Shown in pieces: positions 24,201-37,200 of a stretch of DNA of 64,000 nucleotides. Each line of letters opens with the position of its first letter. The first letter of the stretch is position 1. Below the pieces are notes generated by a model, which was given only the letters and a program-made list of their open reading frames with translations, had not been told where the DNA came from and searched no databases. The stretch lies in the NCBI GenBank assembly GCA_000711775.1, contig ARYC01000200.1, positions 95,170-159,169 of the forward strand. The letters are read 5' to 3'. This DNA is from Oxytricha trifallax. Taxonomy: Eukaryota > Ciliophora > Spirotrichea > Sporadotrichida > Oxytrichidae. The position numbers and the translations under genes are program-made.

Positions 24201-27200
24201 TTTGATCCTGTAAATCTAAATTTATAAGTATAGACAAGCAATGCTTCTTTAATAGGTTAGTACTAAATCAGAGTCTATGGAAATGCAACTGCCTATAATA
24301 TCTTGAACTACTATGACTTTACGATTGAATTCAAATGTAAGGTGACGTCTTTAACAACTACACCTTTAGCAATATAAAATTATGGAATTAAATAGCCAAT
24401 GTACTCATTTAATTTTGATGCCTTCATAAAATTCCCTAACTGTCCTTAATCAGTTACCTATACAGCTTTTGAACTAGGGAAAAGTTCCTTACCTAAATTT
24501 ATCACTTTTAATGCTTTAAAAAGACAATTCTAAATATATTCTTACGACAACAATTATGCAATGAAATATGATTTAGTCGTAAGAGGAAGAACTTCTGATC
24601 CATCAACACCCTTAACATATACAAGTTAAGAAGATCTGAATATAATTCTAGAAGTTACACCTAATAAAGTAAGAATTTTACAATTTGATTTAATTAAACA
24701 AAATTAAATTAAAAAAATAAGATCCAATATATAACATCAATTTTTGAAAAAAAATTAGTAAGTTTGAATTTCTATTTTAAATCTAAATAATATTTACACT
24801 GATAACAAGTGTCAATTTTTCCAAGTAATATTACAGATCATTTAATTTTAATGCGATATTTTTTACTTGAATATTTTTTAAAAATAATTGAAAGTGCTGT
24901 TTTTTACTAATTTTTTAATTTTAAGTATAATAATTTCTAAATTTTAAAAATATCTCATTACTAACGCTGAACCACCTTCATTTAAAATTCCCTTAGAAGA
25001 TCAAATTATAATAGTAAACAAATAAAAATCCTACAAATTACCAAGCGTATTCGATCCTGATGGAGATAACTACTTAATAGGTGTTTAATTAGGTTAATAA
25101 TTAAAACTCATGGATTTATCTTTATAATTGCAAATTAATATATATTAAATTATGCTTGAGAGGTTAAAAAGAACGAAAATTAATAGTTTTCTTAATAGAT
25201 ATATAAAAATGCACAGAAAATTATAAATATATTTTATTTACTTCTATTTTTGTTTTTATTTTTTAGTTTTAATAGGTTTCTCCATTATAATGTGCTGATA
25301 ATAATTAAAATATTTTTATATTGGTAGTCCCTTAAGATTATTTTAATTTTATTAACATTCAGGGAATCATGCAAAGTACCAAAATTTTTAAACCAAAGAT
25401 AGGATTTTTTGTTTATTAAACTTCACAACAAATGTAGCCGATTATCATATTTGCAAACATTTTAATATGCGATTAATTTGGATTTCGATCCTTAAATAGA
25501 TTATTTTATAACATTTTTTATAAGAATTCAGAATAAATTTAAATATTATTTGAAGAAGAAAATAATTATAAATATGAGCTATAAATATTGAAATACAATT
25601 TTGCTAATTCAAAATATAATAAATATTAATAATTATTTTATTTGTTTTTTTGTATTTTTTTAATTGAATAAATTAAAAAATGCAGTCTATTAAAATATTT
25701 AAAATAGGAAATAGGTTTATAAATCAACTTGGATTGAGTATAAAGCATTAATAATGAATTAAAAGAGAAATAAAATAAATTTATATATTATAATAATACA
25801 TATTGGCGTAGTTCTTGAAATTAATTATTATTTTTAGAAATATTTAACTTTAATTAAAATTTAATTGAATTTACTTTCAACATGATTTCTACTCTATTTT
25901 TGTTATATATATACTTTAAATAAGGCATTCTTGTGATGAGCCCTACTTCAATAAATGTTGGGGAATATTCCATAGAAATCTTGTTGACAGACACAAATTA
26001 GAATCCTCTGAGTACTACTTATTATATCAAAATAAAAGTAATTTCAGAAAATGAAGCCTCATCTTAAACCATTGTTAAAACAGGCTTTTCTCCGACACTC
26101 GCTGCTAAACTAAAATCATTTGATGATACAGGATGCCTTACTATTATTCAAATGAGAATTCTTTTGTGAAATAAAACTTAATATATTGCTAATAATTATT
26201 TGCTCAGATTGATATTTGCAACTATATTATATTACTGAGAGCTTACTTTTATTTAAAAACTATTAGAAAAACGATCTTTAATAGAAGTTGAATCTAAGCT
26301 GATACTTTTTGTGAATAAAAAATATATTCTAACTCTTAGTAGAGTATGTGATAATCTCATAAAATTTATTATTTTCTTAAAAAAAATAACTAATTAAACT
26401 CTTTTTTTTTTATCTTCTTATTATATAGCTGGAGTTAATATTGGTTTTGTATATTAATATAGATACTAAAAATGATTGGGAATGCTCCCAATTTTTAAAA
26501 ATAAAATTAATTTTTTTTTCTCTAAAATTTCAATATGTTATCCAATCTAATAATTTATTTAACATTTATTTATTTCCAAATAATTCATATTTTGCTATAT
26601 TTAGTTTACCAATGACATTTTTAATAATTAAATTTCTTTTTAATCTTTGTTCCTGCAAATTTGTCAACAATCGATGATAATTAGTGAAAATTCATCAAAT
26701 ACTAGAAAATAATGTTATGTTAATAAAAAATAATAATCTGTGATTATTATAATATCATTTTATTGTAAAAAATAATTATTTAAAGCATAAAAATATTTGC
26801 TTTGTTAAAAAATAAAAAAGTTTTAAATTTATTATTTTTATAATCAATATTATTTAAAATTCAGATATTTTTGATACGATAATTTAAGAGTGATAAGAAA
26901 TTCAACAAATAAGTAAGCGATATTTATTATGTAAAGCAACAAATATGCCTTCAATTTGTGTTATTTATTTAACTAAATGTACTGAGATTAAGGATTAGAC
27001 CATCAAATTAATCTAGAATTGAAGATCTCACTTTCAAATGGGAAGTTACAAAATTTGAACCAAGATAAAATAATTAATTAAATTATTTAATAGAGAGTAT
27101 TGTTTTTATTAGATAAATGACAATTCAAATATACTTTACAAACCCTTAATTAGTCTCATCTTAGGTAAAAAATTACGACGATATTTTAATTTTTACTGAG

Positions 27201-29995
27201 AATTTAATTATAAAAATTAGAAATATATTTATATAAAAGTACTCAAATATTTGAAAACTGTGATAATAAAAAAAAATAGAGGTACTAAAATCTACCAACT
27301 TTTAAATTATTTATTAAAAACTGAGTATTATTATTCTTTTATCTAAAAAATTATATTTAAAAAAAATACAGAGATTTAATTAATATTATTCATTTCATTC
27401 TAGATAAAATTTATATTTCTAATAGTTTACTATTTAATTTTTCATTTAGGGCACTGACATGTTGTAGCTAATATTCATGCTTAATGGAAAATTTATAGAG
27501 TAAAATTCTAATAAGCCTATTGCACATGAGTTTACATTATTTATTGGTATCCCTAGTGGTAAGCAACATTCATCAGATGAAAATGAAGCACTGCAAGGAT
27601 TTCTTGTTTTTGTTTCGATTTTCTTAAAATTAATCATGATTGGAAACTTAGTTCTTAACATCGCAATGTAAATAATTTAATTCCTAATGAGATTATAGGT
27701 TAACTTCTTTGAAATATGTGTGGGAAACAATTAATGCAATTTAGGTTATATCACATGTACCTTTACTTAAAGTAAGCTTCCCAAACAATGCCAAGATATT
27801 TATAAAATAACTAAATGAAATAATATCAATTAACAAGATGCTTTATGCAAAGTTTATTTCAGTTTCTTAATTTGATATTTTTCCTTCATTAAAAATTGGG
27901 GAGTAAACTTCATTAAATTCTAATTTTGATGATATGGATATCTTTTAACAAATTTATTTGCATCTGCTATTATTTTGCGATTATCTTAACTCCAATTACG
28001 ATATGAAAGTAAAAGTGTAGTTTAAAATCTAAGAAGCATATTTTACTATGTTATAATTCTTGCGGCCATATTAACCATGTTACCAATTTTAAAGTGCTTA
28101 GGTAAAAAGAGACCACGAGTTTTGAAGTTTTATAATTTTGTTCGAGAAACCATTTACTTCAACCTGATTATAAGATTTGCTCTTGTTTTTTATATGGAAT
28201 TTGCCATTTGTTCTCTTATCAATATAGTTGACCTAAATTTTGATACTTCAGGTGAAAGGTTTTCTGCTTTAGTTGCAATTTTGCTTTTGGTATTTAGCTT
28301 TGGCTTTCCAATATTAATGATAGTATTCTATTACAAGAATCAAGAAAAGCTCGCTGACTAAGATCTTAAATAACGCTATGGATCTCTTTATGATTAAATT
28401 AATATCTCTTAGCAATATTCGTTACTTTAAAATGTGTTCTTCTTGGAAAGACGACTTTTATTTGCTTTAACTGCTGTTTTGTTTGTAGATCATCCAGCCT
28501 TTTAGATATAAATGCTATTTTACTAGGTATTGCTATTGAATATATTTATTGGGATTACTTAACCATTTAAGTCTGTAAAGCTTAACAGAATTAACAAATT
28601 TAATGAAGTCTGTATGCTTGTAGTTTGCTACCATTTACCAATATTTACAGACTTTGTAAATAACACTATTTTTAATATAAATAAATATAAACCATTACGT
28701 ATTTAAAATTAGGATTTCTAATCCAAATTAGTTTTTCTTGTTCACCTCTAATATGAAGTTAATTAATAATTCTAAATAAATATTTCTTCTCAAAATATAT
28801 GAACTGTGTAGATTTACTTGAAATATAACATCCAAATAATTAAAACTGGATAAAAAAATCATTTCGAATTAATCTATTTAAAATGAACAAGATGTATCAC
28901 TATTATCTTTTCAATTCTCTTAATTGATCGAGATACGATATCCTCATTTACTCTACTATTTCTATTTAAATTTCAATATTTTTTTCATTTAATGGGTATT
29001 TTGCTCCTTAAATTCAAGTAGATATAAAATATATGCGAAATTTTTTGAGTTAATAAATAAAGTAAAACTAATAAAATATAAAATAAGTTATTTAATATAA
29101 ATAATATTCAAACACTGATATTTAATAAGCTTTTGGATATTCTCTTATTGGCGTTACTGTTTTTAATATAGTTGTCAATGTGGGAATAATATGAAACATT
29201 TAAAAAATTTATCAATTTAAAAAATTAAACTTTACAAACTTAATTAAATCGTTTATTTTAATCTAAATGATCGCAGATACTTATAAAAAGTTAAAAATTT
29301 ACATGAAAAATAAGAGACAGTAAAATTTATAATCTAAATATCCCCTAAGTCCAATGAATTAATCTCTTAATACAATTGATTCTGTTTTTAATGATTAAAC
29401 TTGGAAAATTCCTGGAAATATTAATTTTACAAACTTTGATAAATCAGTGGAATTAAATTGATAAATTAAATAAAATGGTTAATTTATTTATTATAATTTA
29501 GTACTAGCAATAATCTTTTTACTGAGAAAAATGAGTCCAATTAAAAAGATTAAGAAAAGTATTTCAATCTTTTCAATTCATAATAATATATAATATTTTA
29601 CTTCTATTTTAACTCAAATTTAAGAGTTTTAAGTAAATGAACAGCCAAAACGCAAAGCATTGAAGAAAAAAAAGAAAGCTAAAAAGTAAATAAAGCCTAA
29701 AAGAAATAATAATTTAGCCCCTAAGGAGCCCTAATAGCAATAATAGTAAGATAGTCCATCGGATAAACAAAAAATTACAGAAATAGCGAAAAGTAAAACA
29801 TAAAGAGAAGATATTCAATTAGTGAATATAAGCAAAGAGTTGTAAAAACGAAGGAAACTTATTTTAAATCTTAAGCACCTTCCTATGTTTAAACCTCCTA
29901 AATTTTCAATGTTTGGAGGAATAGATGAACAGAAAAATAATTAGACAGAGATACTTTAAAATAGATCTAAAACTGATAGAAATTTCAAATTTTGA
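18284..29995 (+). CDS. Gene 3: CADG-type surface membrane protein paralog (germline, IES-interrupted)
   Basis: ATG at 18284 begins a signal peptide (hydrophobic core VLILSFL) that joins QQYCFAG. Blocks: 18284-18362, 18382-18648 and 18685 to ~18940 (propeller-like, with AVGGHTFDTS and SSSFVIDTDMQVYTAF); ~20698-21106 and 22059-22203 and 22249 to ~22385 (GCIEKPSSNIIFMKF, then NSYYIADI); ~22620-22703 joined to 23102 to ~23410 (SSYNNWCTTN); ~23530-24660 with cadherin-like repeats; ~24970-25100 (LPSVFDPDGDNY); ~25925-26150; ~26965-27060. The membrane part is ~27450-28670 with the intron at 27668-27698. The tail ends KFKF-TGA at 29993-29995. It contains IESs made of a foldback element, a decayed TBE and a 12-bp candidate. 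The conserved membrane core is ERRLLFALTAVLF. A weak likeness to fungal/ciliate TRP-like membrane domains is only an impression. Confidence 0.8.
18363..18381 (+). other. 19-bp IES after the gene 3 signal peptide, pointer ATATT
   Basis: ATATT occurs at 18358-18362 and 18382-18386. Joining gives CAG CAA TAT TGC TTT GCT, reading QQYCFA. Confidence 0.8.
18649..18684 (+). other. 36-bp IES in gene 3, pointer ATATT
   Basis: ATATT occurs at 18644-18648 and 18685-18689. Joining reads SEIFVLMDELTK. Genes 4 and 5 have an IES at the same codon. Confidence 0.8.
19099..19390. mobile_element. 292-bp inverted-repeat element with U1-like ends
   Basis: The ends are TTAATACTTACCTGGGA (19099-19115) and its exact reverse complement TCCCAGGTAAGTATTAA (19374-19390). 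It lies in the long IES of gene 3 (~18940-20697). Just inside the left end is a GC-rich stretch with GCGAGCGGAGCGAGC and a G-run. No clear target duplication is seen. ATACTTACCTGG equals the conserved 5' end of U1 snRNA, but the rest of the element does not look like U1. Confidence 0.7.
19679..19895. other. AT dinucleotide tract plus GC-richer island in the gene 3 IES
   Basis: An (AT)n tract at ~19717-19752 is followed by ~130 bp of mixed composition with the palindrome AACGTGCACGTT. It does not match any snRNA, tRNA or coding family I recognise on either strand. Unknown; possibly an RNA gene or a fragment of a repeat. Confidence 0.35.
20064..20440. mobile_element. G-rich-TIR element, copy 3 (377 bp)
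   Basis: The left end is GGGGGGGGAAGTTTCCTGCC. The right end is doubled: GGGGCAGGAAACTTCC followed by GGGGGCAGGAAACTT and a C-run. It is flanked by a 9-bp direct repeat ATCATAATA (20055-20063 and 20441-20449). It lies within the long non-coding IES of gene 3. There is no ORF of note. Confidence 0.88.
20882..20886 (+). other. Candidate 5-bp IES in gene 3, pointer TAT
   Basis: The upstream frame (DLSKYNSLV) and the downstream frame (NNAPHLEFGNIF) differ. Removing 8 bp between TAT copies at 20879-20881 and 20887-20889 restores one frame. Other short direct repeats here could also do it, so the exact boundary is uncertain. Confidence 0.4.
21107..22058. mobile_element. 952-bp IES of gene 3 with a surviving TBE terminus, pointer ATTTA
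   Basis: ATTTA occurs at 21102-21106 and 22059-22063. Joining gives CGA GGA ATT TAT GCA AAA GAT, reading CRGIYAKD as in gene 4. The last 19 bp of the IES, AAGGGGTTTTGGGGTTTTT, are a TBE right terminus abutting the pointer. The left end has only a degenerate AATCCC. No TBE gene is recognisable inside. Interpreted as an old TBE insertion decaying into an ordinary IES. Confidence 0.75.
22204..22248 (+). other. 45-bp IES in gene 3, pointer AGGAT
   Basis: AGGAT occurs at 22199-22203 and 22249-22253. Joining reads TPLNGGSNILNSAVF, continuous in gene 4 (TPLNGGSNILTSSVF) without any insert, so this IES is specific to gene 3. Confidence 0.8.
22704..23101. mobile_element. 398-bp foldback element, exactly an IES of gene 3, pointer ATTAT
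   Basis: Nearly the whole insert is an inverted repeat. The left arm begins TGTAGGAATACATTTGATTT and the right arm ends with its reverse complement before ACAAT. The arms meet around ~22880-22930 with shared GCGATAGAGG and CCGCCAATAGTAAAGTCC segments. ATTAT flanks at 22699-22703 and 23102-23106. Joining gives GCT GAT TAT AAC ACT AAT, reading SADYNTNLYNM, then SSYNNWCTTN. A standard-code minus-strand reading inside it (22889-23086) is part of the arm, not a gene. Confidence 0.88.
27668..27698 (+). other. Conserved 31-nt intron of gene 3
   Basis: GTAAAT ... TTATAG. Joining reads GNLVLNIAMLTSLKYVWETI, at the same site as in the paralogs. Confidence 0.8.
27962..27973 (+). other. 12-bp IES in gene 3, pointer TTTGC
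   Basis: TTTGC occurs at 27957-27961 and 27974-27978. Removing 17 bp rejoins MDIFQQIYL to RLSQLQLRYES, matching the spacing of MDIF to LRY in the paralogs. Without removal the frames disagree. Confidence 0.65.
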
Positions 29996-31285
29996 AAAGT
30001 TTATTATTGGAAAATTAACTTATTTATTAGAAATAGTTTAATATGAAATATGCTTTATATTTCTGTTTTTTTTTAAAATTGAAGAAGAATAGATAAAACA
30101 AATTAAATTCTTAAATGATATAATAAATAATATTTAAATTTCATTTAATAAATATGCAGTAAATTTTAATGATTGATTTATTGTAAAATTTATTTTTAAA
30201 ATTTAACAATAGAAATTGCTTGTTATTTGAAGTTGTCAGTTTATATGTTCCTAATTATGTGAGAGAAGCATTAGGAATTTATCATAGAAATATTAATTCT
30301 TATTAAATTTATAAACTCATTTTATTTAGTTAAAGAAAGTAAATATTTCAAATTTTATAATTCAAATCCTGTCAAGTATTAAAATAATATTTAAACATAT
30401 AATATTTAAACTGAATATTAAATATATAATGATTATATATTTATGTCACAAATTCTAATAAATAATAAAATTACTTAATATTATAATAATTTTAGCATCA
30501 ATTAAATATCTAAAATAGATATTAGAATATTAGAATTAATAAGTTGCTTTAAGATAAAAACATTAATTTATTACTCATACGATTAGCTTTATTTTAGGTA
30601 TTTGATATTATTGATTATTTATAACACAATCTAAGGAAAGTTTTATTTTATAATCCTTAATTATAATAAAGCTTTTATTTTTCTCAATTAAATATATTTA
30701 TTTATAAGTTTTTTTAAGCAAGAAATAAATATGATTTTGGCAAATTGTATTTTTGCTTTGGATAAGTAACTGATTTTTTAATGGCTCATTATATTTAATA
30801 AGTTTAATTTAATTCTTTATAATAATATAATTATATACTTACAATTATAATTTAAATTTGCTAAATTAATGCTATTATTAATTTATTAATTAATGAATTA
30901 CAAGATTAAGATGTCTGGCTATACAATTTTAAATAATCATTTGTGGTGTTTAAATTATACAATGCAGAAATAAAAAGTTAGCAAATTTCATTGAAACAAA
31001 ATAAGAATTCAATTATTCATCATTTCATTTTAAAGCAAAATTTTATGATTTTATCCCCATTTATTAAATTAATAATTAGTGCTACTTTAAAATCATTATA
31101 ATTGACTCAATATGCACTGTCGATAATATTTATTTTTTCATTTTATTTATAAAAATAAAATTGCTCCAATTTAAAAATATAAAAAATGAAATTTATAACA
31201 ACTTTAAAAAATTATGGACATAATATAGAGTATATATTAATCCACTATATTTTAATTTACCTCCATATATAGCTATTAAAAGTAA
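29996..31285. other. Spacer between genes 3 and 4
   Basis: About 1.3 kb, extremely AT-rich. No coding block, inverted-repeat element or GC island was seen. Confidence 0.5.
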
Positions 31286-34200
31286 ATGCAGAAAAATAAA
31301 AAGCTCATATTATTTGTCCTTATTCTCGCTTCGTATTTCCCTCTTATTAGCTACTAGCAATATTTTCAATTAAAATTAATTTTTGATATTCAATTTAAAT
31401 GCTAAACATTTTCAAGATTTGTATGAGTTCTATCAAGCGTAAATTTGTATTTTTTTAACCTTATTACAATAATAAATAAAAATATAAATGATAAAAGCTA
31501 ATAGATTTAAGAAAATCTTTTAAATTAAAAAAAGAGAGAAGTTTTAATCTTACTAAAAATATTTAAATAATAAGTTAAATATAGATTTAACTTAAAATAA
31601 AATAATTGACCGAAAAAAAATTTGCTTTTAAGCCATATTATGAAATATAAATTTTTAATATTGTTTTGCTGGTTATTTTCCTAAGCTTATCGGAGGGACA
31701 GTAGATGATGTGAGATTGACAGCAATAGCTTTAGATAAAAATAAAAACATAGCAGTGGGAGGGTATACTACTGATACTTCAATTGCTCCTAATTCCTTGC
31801 CCGGTGACTCTTCAGTAATTATATAGTCAATTGACAACCTAGGGAATTTCCGTTTTATGAAAGTAATAGATGAATTCCTGCAGGTTGTAGGGATACAATA
31901 TACCACCGACAACTCAGAGATATTCAAATTTAATTAAATTACTTAATTTTACTTATTTATATTCGTTTTAATGGATCTCAGTGTGCCGATGACTTTTGTA
32001 GTGCTTGACTCGTTAAACGGAAGCTTTAAAAGATAATATTTGCTAGTAGCAGGGCCCGTAAAAATAAGCCCTAGTTTTGTAATAGACACAGACAAATAAG
32101 TATATACTGCTTTTGTAAGAGTTGAAGGAATGCTAAAAATTTTATCATTTAATGGAGATGGAGTGAGCAGTGGAACTTATGTCCAAAGATATGAAAACAA
32201 TACACCCAAATAATATTAATGTGGAGATTCGATTTATTTAATATGCTATCTATTAATAGTATTTTCTGCTATATTAATTACAAGATAAATTAAGAGCAGA
32301 AATAAATTTCATAAATTAACTTTTCTATTATAAAGCTTCAAGTTTATTGCTAAACTTATTTTTATATAAAAATAAATACACTCCTTTATAAAATGCTATT
32401 TCGTTTTGCTCTGCAAGTTTTGTATTAGTATTCGTGACATGAGACGCTCGTTGTCTAATATATCTCGGTAATGTGGAAAACATAATGGAAAGAAAGGTCT
32501 CTTTTTTTGGAGTTTATCCTTCATAAGGGCCTCATAAAATTCACTCATATGCTAAAAGAAAATAAGGCTTGATTTTAGAATTGAAAAATAATTTCTTAAA
32601 TTAAAATGATGATTGTTTATTAACAACAAAAATGAAGCAATAGTAAAGGCATATTATGAATTTTAAAATCACATAATTACTTTAAATACTAAAACATCTA
32701 ATTAATATATTTACTTGTTTAGTATTATCATACAATAAACTTACAATTTAGTTCTGTAAATTAAGCGACAAGATATATTTTTAATTATAATTTTATTAAA
32801 AATTGCATTTATGATTTAAAAAAACTTTTTTGTACATAGCAAATAGCACTTAAAAGATAGCGAGCAATAAAGATAATTATCTAGAACTTTTTTCTTTTTT
32901 TAAAATGAAGTATTATAAATAATAAAAGTATTTTATATTTGGTATATTTTCCTTAATTTTATTCAAAATATTGCAATGAAATATTTTCCTTCATAAAATA
33001 TTTGTCTCTTGATATTTAAAAGGCTTTAATAATTATAGCTTTTTCAATGTATTAATTAAATTAATTTTAAAGTTACTATTGACGAGCATATATTAAAAAG
33101 CTCTCTTAATTGTTATAATATATTCATAGATAAGATCCTATTTTTCTATAAAATAATTATTTTTGATAATTGTTATGAGAAGTTAAATGGTCGTCTAATA
33201 TAATCGTTGATTATTATTATTATTATTAATAGAATTATATGATATAATTCTATTTAGCTCAATAAATAAAATAGTATTGTAATAATGAATAACTCAAAAT
33301 ACTAACTATATTTCATAAGATATTTTGGATATAATGTTTCACCAGACTCAATGATTAATGAAATAGAAATATTTGAAAACCCAATTTAGAAATAGATAAT
33401 AATGGCTGGCTATTTTTCAAACTCTGCTGGAAATAAGTTTAATACACTTCTTAATTTTAGGCCCTCTTCAAATTTGTAGCTCAACAAGCACTTTGGTATT
33501 GATTTAGCAAAATATGGAGCCTAAATATATACATTTAAATATTTTTATGCCTCACATTTTGAAATTGTCAATGTCAGATCAGCATATAATTCAGATGCCT
33601 CGACCCCTCACCCATTTATAAATTTTGGATGTATCAAACTTCGTTCAAGTAACATAATGTTTATGAGATTTGCTTATGCAGCAGATTTTACAATTGGTTC
33701 TTCATACTTTTTTCTTACAGGCTAGCCCTTAGAGTTACTTGAGTGTAGAGGAATATATGCGAAAGATCATAATGTTATGTATAGCTATGTAAAACCCCAT
33801 AAGTATTTAATTAAGATTGGGTTGTATAAATAAATAATTGACTGTTAATTCGATTAAATGAAAGCTAATTTGAAAAAATAAATTAATGTTGAATAATCAA
33901 AGATAAACGAATCAATCGTAGCTAACTCTAATGTAATTTTAATTATCAGAAATTAAGTCTTAATTAATTTTTTTAAATCCATTTAGTTTTATTTGTCAAT
34001 CAATTCAACTAATTCAGATTTATGAAAATAGACTTTACCTAGCTTCCTACTTCAGTATCGCTAATATATTAAACTTTAACTCCATTAAATGGCGGATCTA
34101 ACATCCTAACATCTTCAGTGTTTTTTAATGAAAAGAACTCGTATTATATTCAAAACCCCAAAACCCCTTAGTGAGGTTTATAAGTGCTTTGATTTGTAGG

Positions 34201-37200
34201 GTATAGTTGGGGTCTTATTGGGGTTATTAGACAAAATGCAGGTTTTATGTGAATTCAATGTATATTGAATGATAATTAGTGTTATTAATTCAAACAAATT
34301 TTATCTGTTTATCTTTATTGTATCTCATGAACTTTGCTCTCTCTAGTGGATCAAGGATATCATCTAATGTTTATCGTGGATAGTTTGGAGCTCTCACGAT
34401 TATCATCTCTACTATGCTTTTAATTTCTTTGCAGACAGCTTCTTACTTTATGTGTTTCTAAGCCAAACTTATTGAATGCTTTTCATGTTTAGTACCAAAG
34501 TAAGACATACTTTCCATATCACTTTCTAATATTATTGCAGCTACTGCCCAAACATCCCATTAGACAGAACCATTTGTCCACTTCTCTCTTATTGGGAAGT
34601 ATCCGGGAGTCCCAAGTACCTATGCTAAAGCAACGATTTCTTATCTCAAAGCTCTATTGAAATCGATAACAACTACTTCTAATGGGCAAAGATTTAGCAT
34701 TACATTTTCAGGCTTCAAATCTCTATGAACATACCCAAGGTCATGCAACTCCTTGACACCCTTTATCATATCTGAAAGTATATCGTTTAAATCATCGGGG
34801 TATCGATTATGATAGAGATAGTCTCTCAGAGTCATTTCGAATTTCTTAAGTCTTAGTGCGATAAAACCATAGCTTAATATGACACCATCTAACTTAAGCA
34901 AATTCTTGCAATCTCTTCTTTAGGCCTCTCTAAGAACCATGTATTCATTAGCAAACTCGTTCTAATACTGTTGGTTCTTAAGAAGATAACTGAAAGGATA
35001 GACCTTGTATGCATACTCATCAACTACTATAAGCTTTGCTTTTGCAGGCACGTTTATATTCAAGTAGTTTTCGATACAAGTGCTGAGATCAACTGCATTT
35101 TATGCTGGTATATTCATAGCTTTCGCTTAGAAGCATGCTGAAATTGTATTGCCTACTGGTTGGTTCATCGATTCAAATCGTTTCTGCCTCTTGTGTTTCT
35201 CCTGCTGCTCTCTTTATTATTCAAGAGTATTAGATTTTCTTTTAGCTGGTACTAGTTTTTTAGTCTCTTAATCTTCAATCAAGAACTCGCTGAGGTGATG
35301 CTTTTGCATATGCCTTTTAACTTTAGCTGAGTGAGTATATGATTTCATGCATGTCGTACACTAATACCTACCATATACCTTTTCATGCTTGGAATAAATC
35401 TTGGCTTTGCCAGAGTGTACCTCTTTAAGGTGTCTCTTCAAGCTTTGTTCAGTTGAGAAATGATTCTCGCAGTCTTAACATTAATATGTTTTTATCTTTT
35501 CGATTGGGTGCTGTTCTTTTAGCTCCTCAACATAATCAATTTAAGTTTAAACTCCTATCTCTGCACTCTCCCTCTGGTTTAATACTTCAATGATAAAAAT
35601 CTCTGCTTCAAATTCAAGAGCTCTTAGCTCAACCTCCCTCTCAACATAAATGATTTCAGGCTTTTTAGTGGAGCCAAAGTTGAGCATTGATTGACCTGCT
35701 CCTAAAAGTGCCGCTCTACAATTTAAGTTGACCGCCATGTTTAAATTCAAATTTAAATTTCTATTATAAATAAGCAAAAACCTCACTCGTCATACTAACT
35801 TTGTATAGCAGCTCCCACTGCAACACAATGGGTGATTCTTAGGTGTTAGACATCATTTTTATACTTAGTTTATAACTATAAATTTTCTAATTTTATGCTT
35901 AATATTTTTAATTTTGGTACCAACTGAGAATAAATTCAGGTAGGTACTGGTACCAATTAGGTTTTGAACCATTTTGGAACTTTTCCATTCAAACCTCATT
36001 AGTTTAAAACTAGGTACTAATTAAGTTTTGGTACTATTAAATTGGTACCAATTAAAATTAAACGAATTTAGTACCAGTACTAATTAAATTTAAACAAATT
36101 TAGTACTAATAAAATGGAACTAAATTGATAAAAATGGAGCTCAATCTCTGCAGTTTGTTACAGCTTCTGCAAACTATCTCCACGTATCTTTGCAGGGTTG
36201 ACCTCCTATAAGATGCCAATATTTAATAGTAAGATTTTAAACAAAAGGATCCAGAAGTCTATAAGTTATAATTTGAAATTCATTAATAGGAAGAGGAACA
36301 AAGATGAAATCACTCAATGATCAAATGAAAAGAGTCGAGGCTCAAGAAATGATATCAAGATTCAGAAGTAAAGAAGATCTCTATCGATACCTAACCTTAC
36401 ATGGTAAGATAACTTGACGACTATTAACATATTAAACAGATGGCTTATTCCTTCCAACGATGGAAGGTACAAAAATTTCATTCTTGAAAGCAATAATTTG
36501 CGAGGAGAAGAAAGCTTTTAAAAATAAAGAGATTAAACTAATAGAAATTCCCAACTACCCTGAGATTTCAGTCACTAATCTTTATGAGGAGCCATGTAAG
36601 ATGAAGAAGTGGTAGTTTACCTTCCTACCAAGAAACAACTCTCTAATAAACTACCAGAGAGGAACTTTTCTTTGGTGTTCATGGTACAATAAAAGAGGAG
36701 TATCTCAGAGAAATAATTGAAGAAGCACATAAGAAACGACATTCTATCTCTCCTAGACTAGAAAAAGCAAGGCATTCTAATAAGCTCAGCTTGGCTAGAG
36801 GAACTTAAGAAGCATCCTTATCTCTCGAGTAAGCTTTGACATATAACTTTGTAGGAAAATCTGGCACTGGTATATATCTTATGAAAGAAAATGCAAAGGC
36901 TCACAGAGAAAGAAAGTCGCAGACAATTTATGAGGTGAGCAAGAGGCTTTATAAAGAGGTCTAAAAACCAGATGAAATGAACATAGATGCAGGAGCTGGC
37001 ACTAAGAGAAGAAATATGGGCCCAAGCAAGCCATAAGAAGAGGAAAAGAAGCCAAACCCCTTAATGGGTTAGTTTAATACGTGAACTTATTCATTCATTT
37101 AAATCTAAAACATATTTATAAACATTCATTCTTCCCTCTCTCGCACAAACTGTTGTCTTATCTAAGCTCACTCTCTTACAGCTGCTTTGAATCAAGTCTA

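Noticed and set aside
34151..34167. C4A4 repeats looking like a chromosome telomere
   Set aside because: They are short, paired with an inverted copy 4.1 kb away and flanked by an ATT duplication, so they are TB-element termini, not a chromosome end.
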